DNA of 64,000 nt, from the NCBI RefSeq assembly GCF_900110085.1, contig NZ_FOCK01000006.1:124001-188000 (forward strand), read 5' to 3'. Below the pieces are notes generated by a model, which saw only the letters and a program-made list of their open reading frames with translations, was not told the origin of the DNA and made no database searches. A program made the position numbers and the translations under genes. Positions 42,529 to 50,866 of the stretch are shown piece by piece; positions within the stretch are counted from its first letter, which is position 1, and each line of letters begins with the position of its first letter. The DNA is from Prevotella sp. ne3005 (GTDB lineage Bacteria; Bacteroidota; Bacteroidia; Bacteroidales; Bacteroidaceae).

Positions 42529-43635
42529 ATGTACTATCAGCGACTGTCAGACGAAGAGATTCTGAGCGGTTTCCGCGAGGGCGATGCCGACATTATCCGT
42601 GAGTATTTCTACGGATATTGTCAGGCTGGCTATTATATCTTTGACCAGCGTTATCAGCTGAGTGAGAAGGAGAATCTGGATTTTATGTCACTGGCTCATC
42701 AGTATGCCATATACTTGATGGAGCATGACTGGAAGCCGCTGGAGGATCACTCACCGAATGTCAGTCTGAAGACCTGGCTCATCAACGGGTTCCGATATGT
42801 GGTGCTCGACGCGCTGAAATGGTACAAGAAAGAGTATGGCAGCATCACGTTTGAGGATTATCTGCGATCGTTTGACGTGACGAGCGATTTGCGGCTGCAG
42901 TTCAATCGGATGGTGGAAGATGTCTGCGACCATGCGCCACTTGACAGACAGGAGAGACTACTTATCGACATGCTGCTGTTACGTGGCTTCAAGGGAAAAG
43001 AGATTGCAGCTCAAATGGGGATGACTCCATCGGCCATCTCGCAGAAATACAAGAAACTGAAGGAAGAAATCATCATACCATATTTCAAGAAGAATTTCGA
43101 CATGGACTTGGATATGGTGGAGGTGATGGACGAGAGGGCAATTCTCAGTCGCGAGGCTATGATGGGAGAGGCTTCAATGCCAGCACCCACAATGCCAGGC
43201 TCTTTGGCAGATATGTATGCACCAAGGTCGTGCGAGGATATGGATTTCATAAAAGAAGAGGTTATGGAGAAAAGAACAACACCAGAGTTTATTACATCGT
43301 TGGAGCCGAACGAGATATTTGTGTTCGGCAGCAATCTTAAAGGTATGCACGGCGGTGGTGCGGCCTATATCGCCTACCGCAAGTTCGGAGCCATCATGGG
43401 ACAGGGCGTTGGTCTGCAAGGCCAAAGCTATGCCATCCCAACCATGCAGGGCGGAGTAGAAACTATTCGTCCGTATGTGGACGAATTCATCTGGTTTGCC
43501 AAGGAGCACCCCGAACTGACCTTCCTCGTGACCCGCATCGGTTGCGGCATAGCCGGATTTACTGATGATGAAATCTCTCCGCTGTTTGAAGAGGCACACG
43601 AGGTAGAAAATATTGTGTTGCCACCTAATTGGTGA
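42529..43635 (+). CDS. ECF-like sigma factor fused to A1S_2505-like domain
   Basis: Residues ~1-110 fit sigma region 2 (LSDEEILSGFREGDADIIRE, then SLKTWLINGFRYVVLDAL). Residues ~135-190 fit region 4, with the helix-turn-helix GFKGKEIAAQMGMTPSAISQ. After a linker (about 200-235) comes the complete A1S_2505-like domain, 90% identical at DNA level to the 37512 gene. The frame is continuous. The -7 box TAATTTTG (about 42501-42508) supports the start at 42529. The fusion suggests a sigma factor sensing a nucleotide-type ligand; the sensing is inference. Confidence 0.75.
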   Translation: MYYQRLSDEEILSGFREGDADIIREYFYGYCQAGYYIFDQRYQLSEKENLDFMSLAHQYAIYLMEHDWKPLEDHSPNVSLKTWLINGFRYVVLDALKWYKKEYGSITFEDYLRSFDVTSDLRLQFNRMVEDVCDHAPLDRQERLLIDMLLLRGFKGKEIAAQMGMTPSAISQKYKKLKEEIIIPYFKKNFDMDLDMVEVMDERAILSREAMMGEASMPAPTMPGSLADMYAPRSCEDMDFIKEEVMEKRTTPEFITSLEPNEIFVFGSNLKGMHGGGAAYIAYRKFGAIMGQGVGLQGQSYAIPTMQGGVETIRPYVDEFIWFAKEHPELTFLVTRIGCGIAGFTDDEISPLFEEAHEVENIVLPPNW

Positions 43636-43797
43636 TTACCATCCACGACTTGCCCTCGCTTTACAAGGAGACAAGCGAAGGTGGACTTGCCTTGGAGTAT
43701 AAAGAGTAATGTAGAATGTGTATTAAGATGAGGAAACTGCATGTGGTTGGCAGGAAAGATTGAATAAGGGGAATAGTCCCTATACATTATAATTGTC

Positions 43798-45699
43798 TTA
43801 TTGGGATATTTTCATTTCCTTGCCATCCACGAACAATCGATGGCCGTTGGTTTTAATATGTGAAGCTTCACCTTTGAATGAGGTAATATAGGTGTCGGCA
43901 GTCAGTGTCCATGTGCAGTCATCGCCCAGAATGACATTCACCTTCCCCGTTTCTGTTGATACGATTTTGCCAGCTGCGTTGGTGATGTTGCCGCAGATGC
44001 AGCCGATAAAAGTGGAACCGTCGGATAATGTCAGAGTCAACTCGGAGTCGCTGCCTACAAGGATGGTACCGTCTAACTGTTGATGGCTTGCGGTGAGGGT
44101 TGCCTTGTTGCCGGCTCCCTGCCAGCCGTCGGCACAAACTGACAACAGCACATTTGCCGCATCTTCATTCTTCAGTGTGACACCATTCAGGGTGATGATG
44201 GCATTGGTATTGGTCACATGGAACAGATGACCTTGCTTGTTTGTCAGCGAACCGCCGTTCATCGTGAAGTGGGAGTTGCCGCTGTCGGCATCGCCTGAGA
44301 ACGACTGATAGATCATGATGGCATCGAGGAACTGAGCATGACCATTGCGCTGCGTGTTGCTGACGGTCATCTGGCAGTTGTTCAGTGTGATGCTGTTCTT
44401 GCCCTCGATGCAGACACCTTCTGACTTGTTAGAGGTGAGTGTGGCATCCGATACCGTCACATCGGCTGTGGAATAGATAACGGGGGAGCCAAGTCCGTTG
44501 CTGGTGTAGCTGCCGCCATCAACGGTGACTATGCCGCCACCACGATCTGTACGAATGGGAGCTGAAGACCTTCCGCTGGTACAGACTGACAGGTTCTTGG
44601 CCTTTGTCACGCCACCGCCTGTGGTCATGATGCCGCCAGAACCATCGCCAGTAGTGATAATCTCTGTATCTTCGATGATGACTGTCGTGCCATCGCCCTG
44701 AGCGCCGTTTCTGCCACCATTTCCTCCATAAGAGAAGACACCGTTTGCACCCGTGGCATTGCTGGTTATCTTGCCGCCCTTGATGGTAGTTACACTGCCA
44801 CCTTTTACAAGCATGGCTGCATTCACGCCATAGAAGCTGCAATTGTCGCCACCATCGGAACTGCCTGTCTTGCTGATGGTGGGTTGAGAGAGGGCCACTG
44901 CCTCCTTGGTGGATATCAGCAGCGCATTCTCATCGGTCTTGCTGCTCTGATAAGTATGGCTGTCCTCTGTTGAGCCAGTCTTCAGCTCCGTGGCTCCTTT
45001 ATAGGTGATGTTCGTATTGCGAGAGCCAGGCCCTCCAGGTCTGCCCATACCGTTAGGAGCACCTTGGTCACTCAGTAAGTCCTGCTGCCCTCCCATCAGA
45101 TGCTCGGCTCCGCCGCTTGCACCAAGCAAGAATTCTCGGATCCGGCGTTGTGAAGCAAACTGGGGTTTCAATTTCAGATATCCTTCGTACTGTTCATCGG
45201 AGAGTATCTTCTTAATCTTCTCATCATATTTCGCCTGTTGCTTGTCGTAGTCGTAGCTGTTCTGCTCTTTAGGAGCACCCTGAGGCATACCACCACGCGG
45301 CCCACCTTGCATACCAACGCCATGGCCTCCCATGCCGCCTCCAGGCATGCCTCCACCGAAGCCACCTCCACGGCCACCCATACCACCAGGCATACCACCG
45401 CCTCCGCTGGGTCGGCCAGTTGGGTGATTGCCATTTTGCGGACGCTGCCCTTGCGGACGTTCCATTTGCTGTCCCTCAATCAACGTCTTGTACTTCTTGT
45501 TCAGCTTCGTCACCTTCTTCGCCTGTTTCTCGTCCAGCTGCAGTTCGCTGACCATCTTCTCCGTCATCTGTTCATACGTCATACGTTGTACTTTTGCAGG
45601 TCTGCTCATCTGGGTTGCCTGCTCATTATCCTGTGCCATTGCTCCTGCCGGAATCAGCAGGGCCAATAGCAGCAACATCTTTCTTGTCTGTTTCATCAT
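43798..45699 (-). CDS. Secreted Gly-rich protein with C-terminal beta-helix
   Basis: Signal peptide ending AGAMAQ, then a DUF4890/Spy-like helical region (KMVSELQLDEKQAKKVTKLN), a Gly/Met-rich segment with many GGM and GGG repeats (about 90-140), a second LDEKQ-like helix, and ~370 residues of beta-helix repeats of the type 'NGxxxT' (GGSVTTIKGGKITSNATGAN). It is probably a surface or secreted adhesin-like protein. The -7 box TACCTTTG (about 45725-45732, minus strand) supports the start near 45699. Confidence 0.7.
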   Translation of the reverse strand: MMKQTRKMLLLLALLIPAGAMAQDNEQATQMSRPAKVQRMTYEQMTEKMVSELQLDEKQAKKVTKLNKKYKTLIEGQQMERPQGQRPQNGNHPTGRPSGGGGMPGGMGGRGGGFGGGMPGGGMGGHGVGMQGGPRGGMPQGAPKEQNSYDYDKQQAKYDEKIKKILSDEQYEGYLKLKPQFASQRRIREFLLGASGGAEHLMGGQQDLLSDQGAPNGMGRPGGPGSRNTNITYKGATELKTGSTEDSHTYQSSKTDENALLISTKEAVALSQPTISKTGSSDGGDNCSFYGVNAAMLVKGGSVTTIKGGKITSNATGANGVFSYGGNGGRNGAQGDGTTVIIEDTEIITTGDGSGGIMTTGGGVTKAKNLSVCTSGRSSAPIRTDRGGGIVTVDGGSYTSNGLGSPVIYSTADVTVSDATLTSNKSEGVCIEGKNSITLNNCQMTVSNTQRNGHAQFLDAIMIYQSFSGDADSGNSHFTMNGGSLTNKQGHLFHVTNTNAIITLNGVTLKNEDAANVLLSVCADGWQGAGNKATLTASHQQLDGTILVGSDSELTLTLSDGSTFIGCICGNITNAAGKIVSTETGKVNVILGDDCTWTLTADTYITSFKGEASHIKTNGHRLFVDGKEMKISQ

Positions 45700-45835
45700 A
45701 CTTGTTTTTTTGAATTTGCGGAGCAAAGGTACGGAGATACCTTTATTCTGCCAAAACTATTCAACGAATCGGCCAATTCATAGCATAAACGCACATACAC
45801 ATCACTCAGGGTTCTGCCGAAAAGATTGCAAACGT

Positions 45836-46447
45836 TCAGTAGCTGAATCCGTGACCGTTCCACTTCAGCGTCTTCTGTGTCTTCTTGCCATCTTCATGCC
45901 ACGTCGTGACGATGATGTCCTTCCCCGTACGAGGCAGGGCATAGGATTTATTGAAATATTCCACGTCGAAGCCAGGCGATTCACACCAGCTCATCTTCTT
46001 CGTGGCATTATCGTAGCGATAAAAGCTGAGAACGTCGTATTGCCCCATCATAGGTTTTCCATTCTCGAAACTCCATCTGTTACAGGCAAACAATTTGTGT
46101 TTTCCGTCGGCTTCGTTCCAGTAGCACATCTCTATCCTGCCGAGGTGTTCAATATATTTATGCTCATAGACGAGGAAGCCGTTCTTCTGGTCGATGGTAA
46201 GTGTTCTGTTTGCTTCGAGTGGCAATCCCTTGGCTTGACACTTGATGGCGTCTTGCAAGTTCTCGTACAGAGACATTCCCTCTTCATCACACTCTTCAGC
46301 CTCAGAAATGAGAGAGGTGATATAGGCCAAGGCAAAGTCTTTGATAGTAGGTTTCGCTCCCTGATAGTTTACACGGAAGCCATCTTCCTGTGCCACTATG
46401 GCCAGCGTACAACAGGCAAAAATGATTGTTAATGATAGTCTTTTCAT
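45836..46447 (-). CDS. Secreted hypothetical protein, 203 aa
   Basis: From the ATG at 46447 the protein has a clear signal peptide (MKRLSLTIIFACCTLAIVAQ). The mature part resembles small NTF2-like or DUF3828 periplasmic proteins (KPTIKDFALAYITSLISE... MCYWNEADGKHKLFA). The longer 243-aa frame would run into the upstream pseudogene. Confidence 0.65.
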   Translation of the reverse strand: MKRLSLTIIFACCTLAIVAQEDGFRVNYQGAKPTIKDFALAYITSLISEAEECDEEGMSLYENLQDAIKCQAKGLPLEANRTLTIDQKNGFLVYEHKYIEHLGRIEMCYWNEADGKHKLFACNRWSFENGKPMMGQYDVLSFYRYDNATKKMSWCESPGFDVEYFNKSYALPRTGKDIIVTTWHEDGKKTQKTLKWNGHGFSY

Positions 46448-46457
46448 ATGATAACTT

Positions 46458-47040
46458 TTAATCTTCCATAGGATCGTCACCAAAGAATGCTCCTTTACGG
46501 GTCTTGATAAGTTCAAGCTTGTTGCCGTCAGTCCACTTATAGGTATCGTACGTCCTCTCGTTGGCATCGCTGCGATAGTTGGCTGTGACGGTCTGGTCTT
46601 CAGGATGGACCTCGGGGTTGAGCAGATCTTTCCACTCTTACTTGGATTATTCTCTTACCTTCCCTCCAACCTCACGGAGGAACTTTCCATCGAGGGAATA
46701 GGCCTTGTTCACCGAATAGCGGCCATCATCGTCGTAACCATAGGAAGCTGCCACGATTTCCTTCTTTTCCCAGTCAAGACTCATCACGCCCTCTGTAGAA
46801 GGCAGTTGTATAGCCGTACCTTGATAGGGATCGATGATGTAAGTCCAGATATTGCGCCCGTCGGGACAGCCTTCAACAATCACCTTGCTCACATCACCTG
46901 GGGCTATCATGGCCTTATCGGCAGCTGCGATCTGAGTAAGAGCGACACTAACACCATCGGCATCCTTGCCACTCATCTTATTCCACAGAGCTTCCGCCTT
47001 TGGATTAGTGGCGCAGACCTTGATGACCGTACCAGAACAT
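46458..47040 (-). pseudogene. Degraded gene with in-frame stops, 5'-truncated
   Basis: One reading frame runs from about 47040 to the TAA at 46458, but is broken by two stops around 46638-46649 (...GGKVRE-stop-SK-stop-EWKDLL...). Both sides have protein-like composition, for example DGRNIWTYIIDPYQGTAIQL before and NPEVHPEDQTVTANYRSD after. There is no start codon: the frame begins directly behind the stop of the upstream gene. Family not recognised. Confidence 0.6.
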
Positions 47041-47054
47041 TACAATTATTCTCC

Positions 47055-47603
47055 TCAGAAGCCCAAGAACTCTTTAATGCGAGGGTCACGCTCAAGATCT
47101 GCCCTGCCCACGTAGAAAGAGCCGGGGGTAGCCAGATCGAGATACTTGTCAAGAAACTCTTCCCAACTCAGCTTGAAATAGGAGGCAGGAATAAATACCG
47201 TCTTTGACCCGCCTGCCGAGCGGTTGCCAGCCGTTACATAAACCGAATAGCCGCCCTTCTCATGCTTCTGAATCTGATAGCACTCCAGAAACCAGTCGCC
47301 GCTGCATCGGTTGGAGGCTTCCACATCGATGCGTTCCTTCACGGGATTGGCTTTTTCCAGTTCCCAGTCATGGTCTTTGGTCAGCCTACGGATAAACTCT
47401 TCACAGCCCACATTGAGAATGTCTGGACTACAAAACGAGTAATACCTGACATACTGATAGTCATCCCCCACTTTCTCGATACCGTAACAGGTGTGCTCCG
47501 CTATCATGTCCCTTGTTGCCCAAGGGAAATCTGCCTTCATCTGCTCGAACGCCTTGTCGATATAGGCATTCAAATCATAGCCGTATGGAAACTTCTCGCT
47601 CAT
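47055..47603 (-). CDS. Hypothetical protein, 182 aa
   Basis: Start placed at 47603 (MSEKFPYGYDLNAYIDKAFE), just after the duplicated promoter cassette with -7 box TAATTTTG (complement of 47634-47641). Soluble, with no signal peptide. Contains HTCYGIEKVGDDYQYVRYYS and a C-terminal LATPGSFYVGRADLERDPRI. Not recognised. The 275-codon reading would include the promoter. Confidence 0.6.
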   Translation of the reverse strand: MSEKFPYGYDLNAYIDKAFEQMKADFPWATRDMIAEHTCYGIEKVGDDYQYVRYYSFCSPDILNVGCEEFIRRLTKDHDWELEKANPVKERIDVEASNRCSGDWFLECYQIQKHEKGGYSVYVTAGNRSAGGSKTVFIPASYFKLSWEEFLDKYLDLATPGSFYVGRADLERDPRIKEFLGF

Positions 47604-47612
47604 AACATTTTG

Positions 47613-47694
47613 GTTTATAGTTTTACACCGCTGCAAAATTAGGAAAAAATTGCAAGAAAAACAAGAAGAATTTGAAATAATGCATCTTTTTTCA
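47613..47694 (-). promoter_or_regulatory. Promoter cassette, copy of 30675-30756
   Basis: Nearly the same 82 bp as before the lipoprotein gene at 30002-30670, including the -7 box. See that entry. Confidence 0.6.
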
Positions 47695-47758
47695 ATAGAC
47701 AGAAGACATATCGTTCGCGATATTTTGTTAAACTCTCTTAAAGTTTCAGATAAATCGC

Positions 47759-47920
47759 TTGCGATACAAACTATTATCCTTACCTTTGCATCGCAAACGA
47801 CAGAAATATTTAGAGTCCCTTGATAAGGGACGGCTATCGCTCGGCATCCCGCAGGGTGACGCTTGCTACCATCGGGACGCAAGAATGCAGGGATTCAATA
47901 TTAATAAATATAAGTAATGT
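47759..47920 (+). promoter_or_regulatory. Promoter and structured leader of the GPx remnant
   Basis: TTG (47759-47761), 19 bp, TACCTTTG (47781-47788), then a ~130-nt leader with the GTCCCTTGATAAGGGAC hairpin element (47809-47837) shared with 36639-36667, and the downstream ATGCAGGG (47885-47892) also shared. An extra ~50 nt (GC-rich, GGCATCCCGCAGGGTGACGC region) separates the two parts here. Confidence 0.6.
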
Positions 47921-48214
47921 ATGCAAAAGATTTATGATTTCAAGGCTTTTTCAAGCAAAGGTAAGGAGATTGATTTCTCACAGTTTCAGGGTAAGGTATT
48001 GCTGATTGTTAACACAGCCAGCAAGTGTGGATTCACCCCTCAGTTTGCAGGACTGGAGGAGCTGAACCAGAAGTATAAGGACAAGGGGCTCGTCATCATC
48101 GGCTTCCCCTGCAACCGGTACTCATCTTCCTCGCCCTTTGGTCAACAGGTGGCTGGAAGTATTGCAAGAAACTCTGTAACATCTGGAGAAAATAGTAACT
48201 TCGAATGGGTATGA
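47921..48214 (+). pseudogene. Glutathione peroxidase 5' half fused to a foreign tail
   Basis: Residues 1-66 match glutathione peroxidase ([45 protein letters not shown]), including the active-site Cys. Homology stops there and the Gln/Trp catalytic residues are missing. The following DNA read in another frame gives [18 protein letters not shown] then LCNIWRK-stop, which looks like the C-terminal membrane helix of another protein. A deletion has therefore probably joined two genes. Confidence 0.7.
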
Positions 48215-48450
48215 AGATCAAAGAGTGGCTGCAATCCCTTTCATTCAGGACTGGTGTCATCGTCCTGATGTGCTGCATACCCTTCTATATCCTGTCCTTC
48301 GCCCAGATGCTACTGCCCATCAGTACAACAGCAAAAGGTGTGCTTTGGGCTGTGCTCTTCGGACTGGCCAAGACCTGCCAGTATGGAGGTCTGACGATCC
48401 TAGGCGTTGAAGGCTATAAACGGCTACGGAATAAATTCAGAAAGCAATAA
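48211..48450 (+). CDS. Small two-helix membrane protein
   Basis: 79 aa ([20 protein letters not shown] and on) with two hydrophobic helices, similar to 'transporter suffix domain' proteins. I use the ATG at 48211 (48205 also possible). It directly follows the GPx hybrid and precedes the rubrerythrin gene. Confidence 0.6.
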   Translation: MKIKEWLQSLSFRTGVIVLMCCIPFYILSFAQMLLPISTTAKGVLWAVLFGLAKTCQYGGLTILGVEGYKRLRNKFRKQ

Positions 48451-48465
48451 ATAAGACAGTACAAT

Positions 48466-48870
48466 ATGATTTACGGACTTACAAAAGGAACAGATTTTGA
48501 GAAATTATGCGACGGAGCCGCCAAGGCTGAAGCCGCAGGAGTGATGACGTACTATGCCCTGGCACGTATGGCAAAGGAGCAAGGCTATCCCGAAGAGGTC
48601 TCAAAGACCTTCATAGAGATGGCCAATCAGGAGGCCGTCCATGCAGGATTCTATGCTACGCTCACCGGCAAGTATAATGCCGACATCTGGCAGATTGCAG
48701 AGAACTTTGCAGCCGGAGAGGAAAAGGGAGAGGAACAGGTAAACCAGTTTGCCCAGGCATTCCGGGCTGCAGGCATGAACGAGGCTGCCGATGAGATGGA
48801 GGTCTTTGCCAAACAGGAAGGCCATCATGGTGCCACCCTGCGGGCTATGATCGAAAAATACAAGAAATAA
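48466..48870 (+). CDS. Rubrerythrin-like diiron protein without rubredoxin domain
   Basis: Ferritin-like four-helix protein of 134 aa. Glu/His ligands are visible in AKAEAAGVMTYYALARMAKE, MANQEAVHAGFY and EVFAKQEGHHGATL. Classical rubrerythrin has an extra C-terminal rubredoxin domain, absent here. Likely a peroxide-reducing enzyme of anaerobes. It lies in a run of redox genes with the flavin reductase-like and alcohol dehydrogenase genes. Confidence 0.8.
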   Translation: MIYGLTKGTDFEKLCDGAAKAEAAGVMTYYALARMAKEQGYPEEVSKTFIEMANQEAVHAGFYATLTGKYNADIWQIAENFAAGEEKGEEQVNQFAQAFRAAGMNEAADEMEVFAKQEGHHGATLRAMIEKYKK

Positions 48871-48882
48871 AAGAATAAAGGT

Positions 48883-49605
48883 ATGAAGAAATTTATGAAA
48901 TCATCAGCCCTCGTGCTGACAGGCGCACTGCTCATAGCCGCCTGTGGAAACAAGGAGCAGAAGAGTGAGGCAAACGTCAACGAGAACCCCACTCAGGAGA
49001 AAATTGAGGTAAAGGCCGTTGAGGGCCGCAAGAATTTCAGCGACAAGGCCGTTATCACACCGTTGCCCGCCATCATGATCGCCACATGGGACGAAAACAA
49101 GAATCCCGACGTGATGATGGCAGCTTGGGGAGGCCAATGCGGACCCAAACACATCACCTTCGAACTCTCGAAGCACAAGACCACGGACAATATCCGCCTG
49201 AAGCAGGCTTTCACCATCAGTTTTGCCACGAAGAATGACATCGTTCAGAGCGACTACTTCGGCATCGTGTCAGGCAACGACGTGCCTGATAAGGTTGCCA
49301 AGGCTGGATTCACCATCACACCAAGTCCCAATGTCGATGCACCTATCATCAACGAGTACAAGCTGACGCTGGAGTGCAAGGTCGTGACCTTCGATGAAGA
49401 CGAGAACGGTGGTGCCCGTGTCGTCGGCGAGATTGTCAACATGAGTGCTGACGAGAGCATCCTCGATGAGGAGGGTAACATTGACCTCGGCAAGCTTCAG
49501 CCCGTCATCTTCGACTCTGCCAAGAACGAATACCGCGTAGTCGGTGAGAAGGTCGGCACGGCTTGGGGTTCAGGCAAGACCATTCAGGAACGTGAAGTTA
49601 AATAA
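48883..49605 (+). CDS. Flavin reductase-like lipoprotein
   Basis: Lipobox LIAAC (about Cys21), then a flavin reductase-like FMN-binding domain (TPLPAIMIATWDENKNPDVM, AAWGGQCGPKHITFELSKHK, FTISFATKNDIVQSDYFG). These split-barrel domains are normally cytosolic; here the signal predicts export and membrane anchoring. It is 12 bp after the rubrerythrin gene and 9 bp before the alcohol dehydrogenase gene, one operon. Confidence 0.75.
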   Translation: MKKFMKSSALVLTGALLIAACGNKEQKSEANVNENPTQEKIEVKAVEGRKNFSDKAVITPLPAIMIATWDENKNPDVMMAAWGGQCGPKHITFELSKHKTTDNIRLKQAFTISFATKNDIVQSDYFGIVSGNDVPDKVAKAGFTITPSPNVDAPIINEYKLTLECKVVTFDEDENGGARVVGEIVNMSADESILDEEGNIDLGKLQPVIFDSAKNEYRVVGEKVGTAWGSGKTIQEREVK

Positions 49606-49614
49606 TCAACAACT

Positions 49615-50790
49615 ATGTTAGGCAACTTTTCATACTATAATCCCACCAAGCTGTATTTTGGTGATGAGTCTTTGAACTTCCTCAAGGACGAACTGAAGAA
49701 CTATGGCCCCGTCGTGATGCTGAACTACGGCGGCGGAAGTGTGAAACATAACGGCATCTACGATCAGGTGGTAGCCATCCTACGCGAGGCTGGCAAGACC
49801 GTCGTTGAGAATCCTGGCGTAATGAGTAATCCCACGCTGGAGAAGCTGAACGAGGGTGTCAAGATAGCCCGTGAGAACAGCATCGACCTGATTCTGGCTC
49901 TCGGTGGCGGTAGTGTCTGCGACTATTCAAAGGCTGTGGCAGCATCCGTCTATTATGAGGGCGACTACTGGGATCAGTTCTGGCTGAAGCAGCAACAGCC
50001 CGCAGCCGATCAGTGTCTGCTGCCTGTAGCCTGCATCCTGACGATGGCAGGTACTGGCTCGGAGATGAATGCCGGCACGGTGATAACCGACGCAGAGCAC
50101 ACATTCAAGGTTGGCCATGTGTTCGACAACCGACTGATGCCGAAGTTCTCTATTCTGAATCCGAAGTTCACGATGACCGTGCCCGAAGATCAGATGAAGG
50201 CTGGCATCTACGACATCATGAACCATATCATGGAGCAGTATTTCAGCGACTTCGATGACAACACCAGCGACTACCTCTCAGAAGGTCTCATGCGCAGTCT
50301 GATCACCGCTTCTCGTATCGCCGTCAAGAATCCACAGGACTACGAAGCCCGCTCGAATATCATGTGGACGGCCACTTGGGCACTCAACACGCTCATCGGG
50401 CTTGGCAAGCATGAGGACTGGATGGTTCACATGATTGGCCACTCCATCGGTGCCTGGACACATGCGCCTCACGGCTTCTGTCTGGCTTCCGTCTCTATGG
50501 CCTATTATCATCGTGCCATGAAGCCCGGTCTGGCCAAGTTCGTGCGCTTTGCCAAGAACGTCTGGGATATCAAGGGCGAGGGAATGACCGACGAGCAGAT
50601 AGCAGAAGCAGGACTCGAGGCTCTGAAAAACTGGATGCTGGAGATTGGTCTGCCTCTGACCATCAGCGAGCTTGGTGCCACAGAGGATATGATCCCTGGC
50701 ATCACCGAGGGTACCATCTGCTATCCTGCCGGATATATGGATTTGAAGCCCGAGGATATCACGGAGATACTTCTGGCTTCGATGAAGTGA
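49615..50790 (+). CDS. Iron-containing alcohol dehydrogenase (YqhD/butanol type)
   Basis: GGGS nucleotide-binding motif (LALGGGSVCDYSKAVA), metal-ligand His residues in MNHIMEQYF and HMIGHSIGAWTHAPHG. Length 391 aa is normal. Members reduce aldehydes with NADPH. The whole sequence is uninterrupted. Likely co-transcribed with the two genes before it. Confidence 0.85.
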   Translation: MLGNFSYYNPTKLYFGDESLNFLKDELKNYGPVVMLNYGGGSVKHNGIYDQVVAILREAGKTVVENPGVMSNPTLEKLNEGVKIARENSIDLILALGGGSVCDYSKAVAASVYYEGDYWDQFWLKQQQPAADQCLLPVACILTMAGTGSEMNAGTVITDAEHTFKVGHVFDNRLMPKFSILNPKFTMTVPEDQMKAGIYDIMNHIMEQYFSDFDDNTSDYLSEGLMRSLITASRIAVKNPQDYEARSNIMWTATWALNTLIGLGKHEDWMVHMIGHSIGAWTHAPHGFCLASVSMAYYHRAMKPGLAKFVRFAKNVWDIKGEGMTDEQIAEAGLEALKNWMLEIGLPLTISELGATEDMIPGITEGTICYPAGYMDLKPEDITEILLASMK

Positions 50791-50866
50791 ACTCAGAGCA
50801 CTCCATTTTGTATAAAACAGGAGAGAGCAGCATCTTTCATAGGGTGCTGCTCCTTTGTTTTGATGA

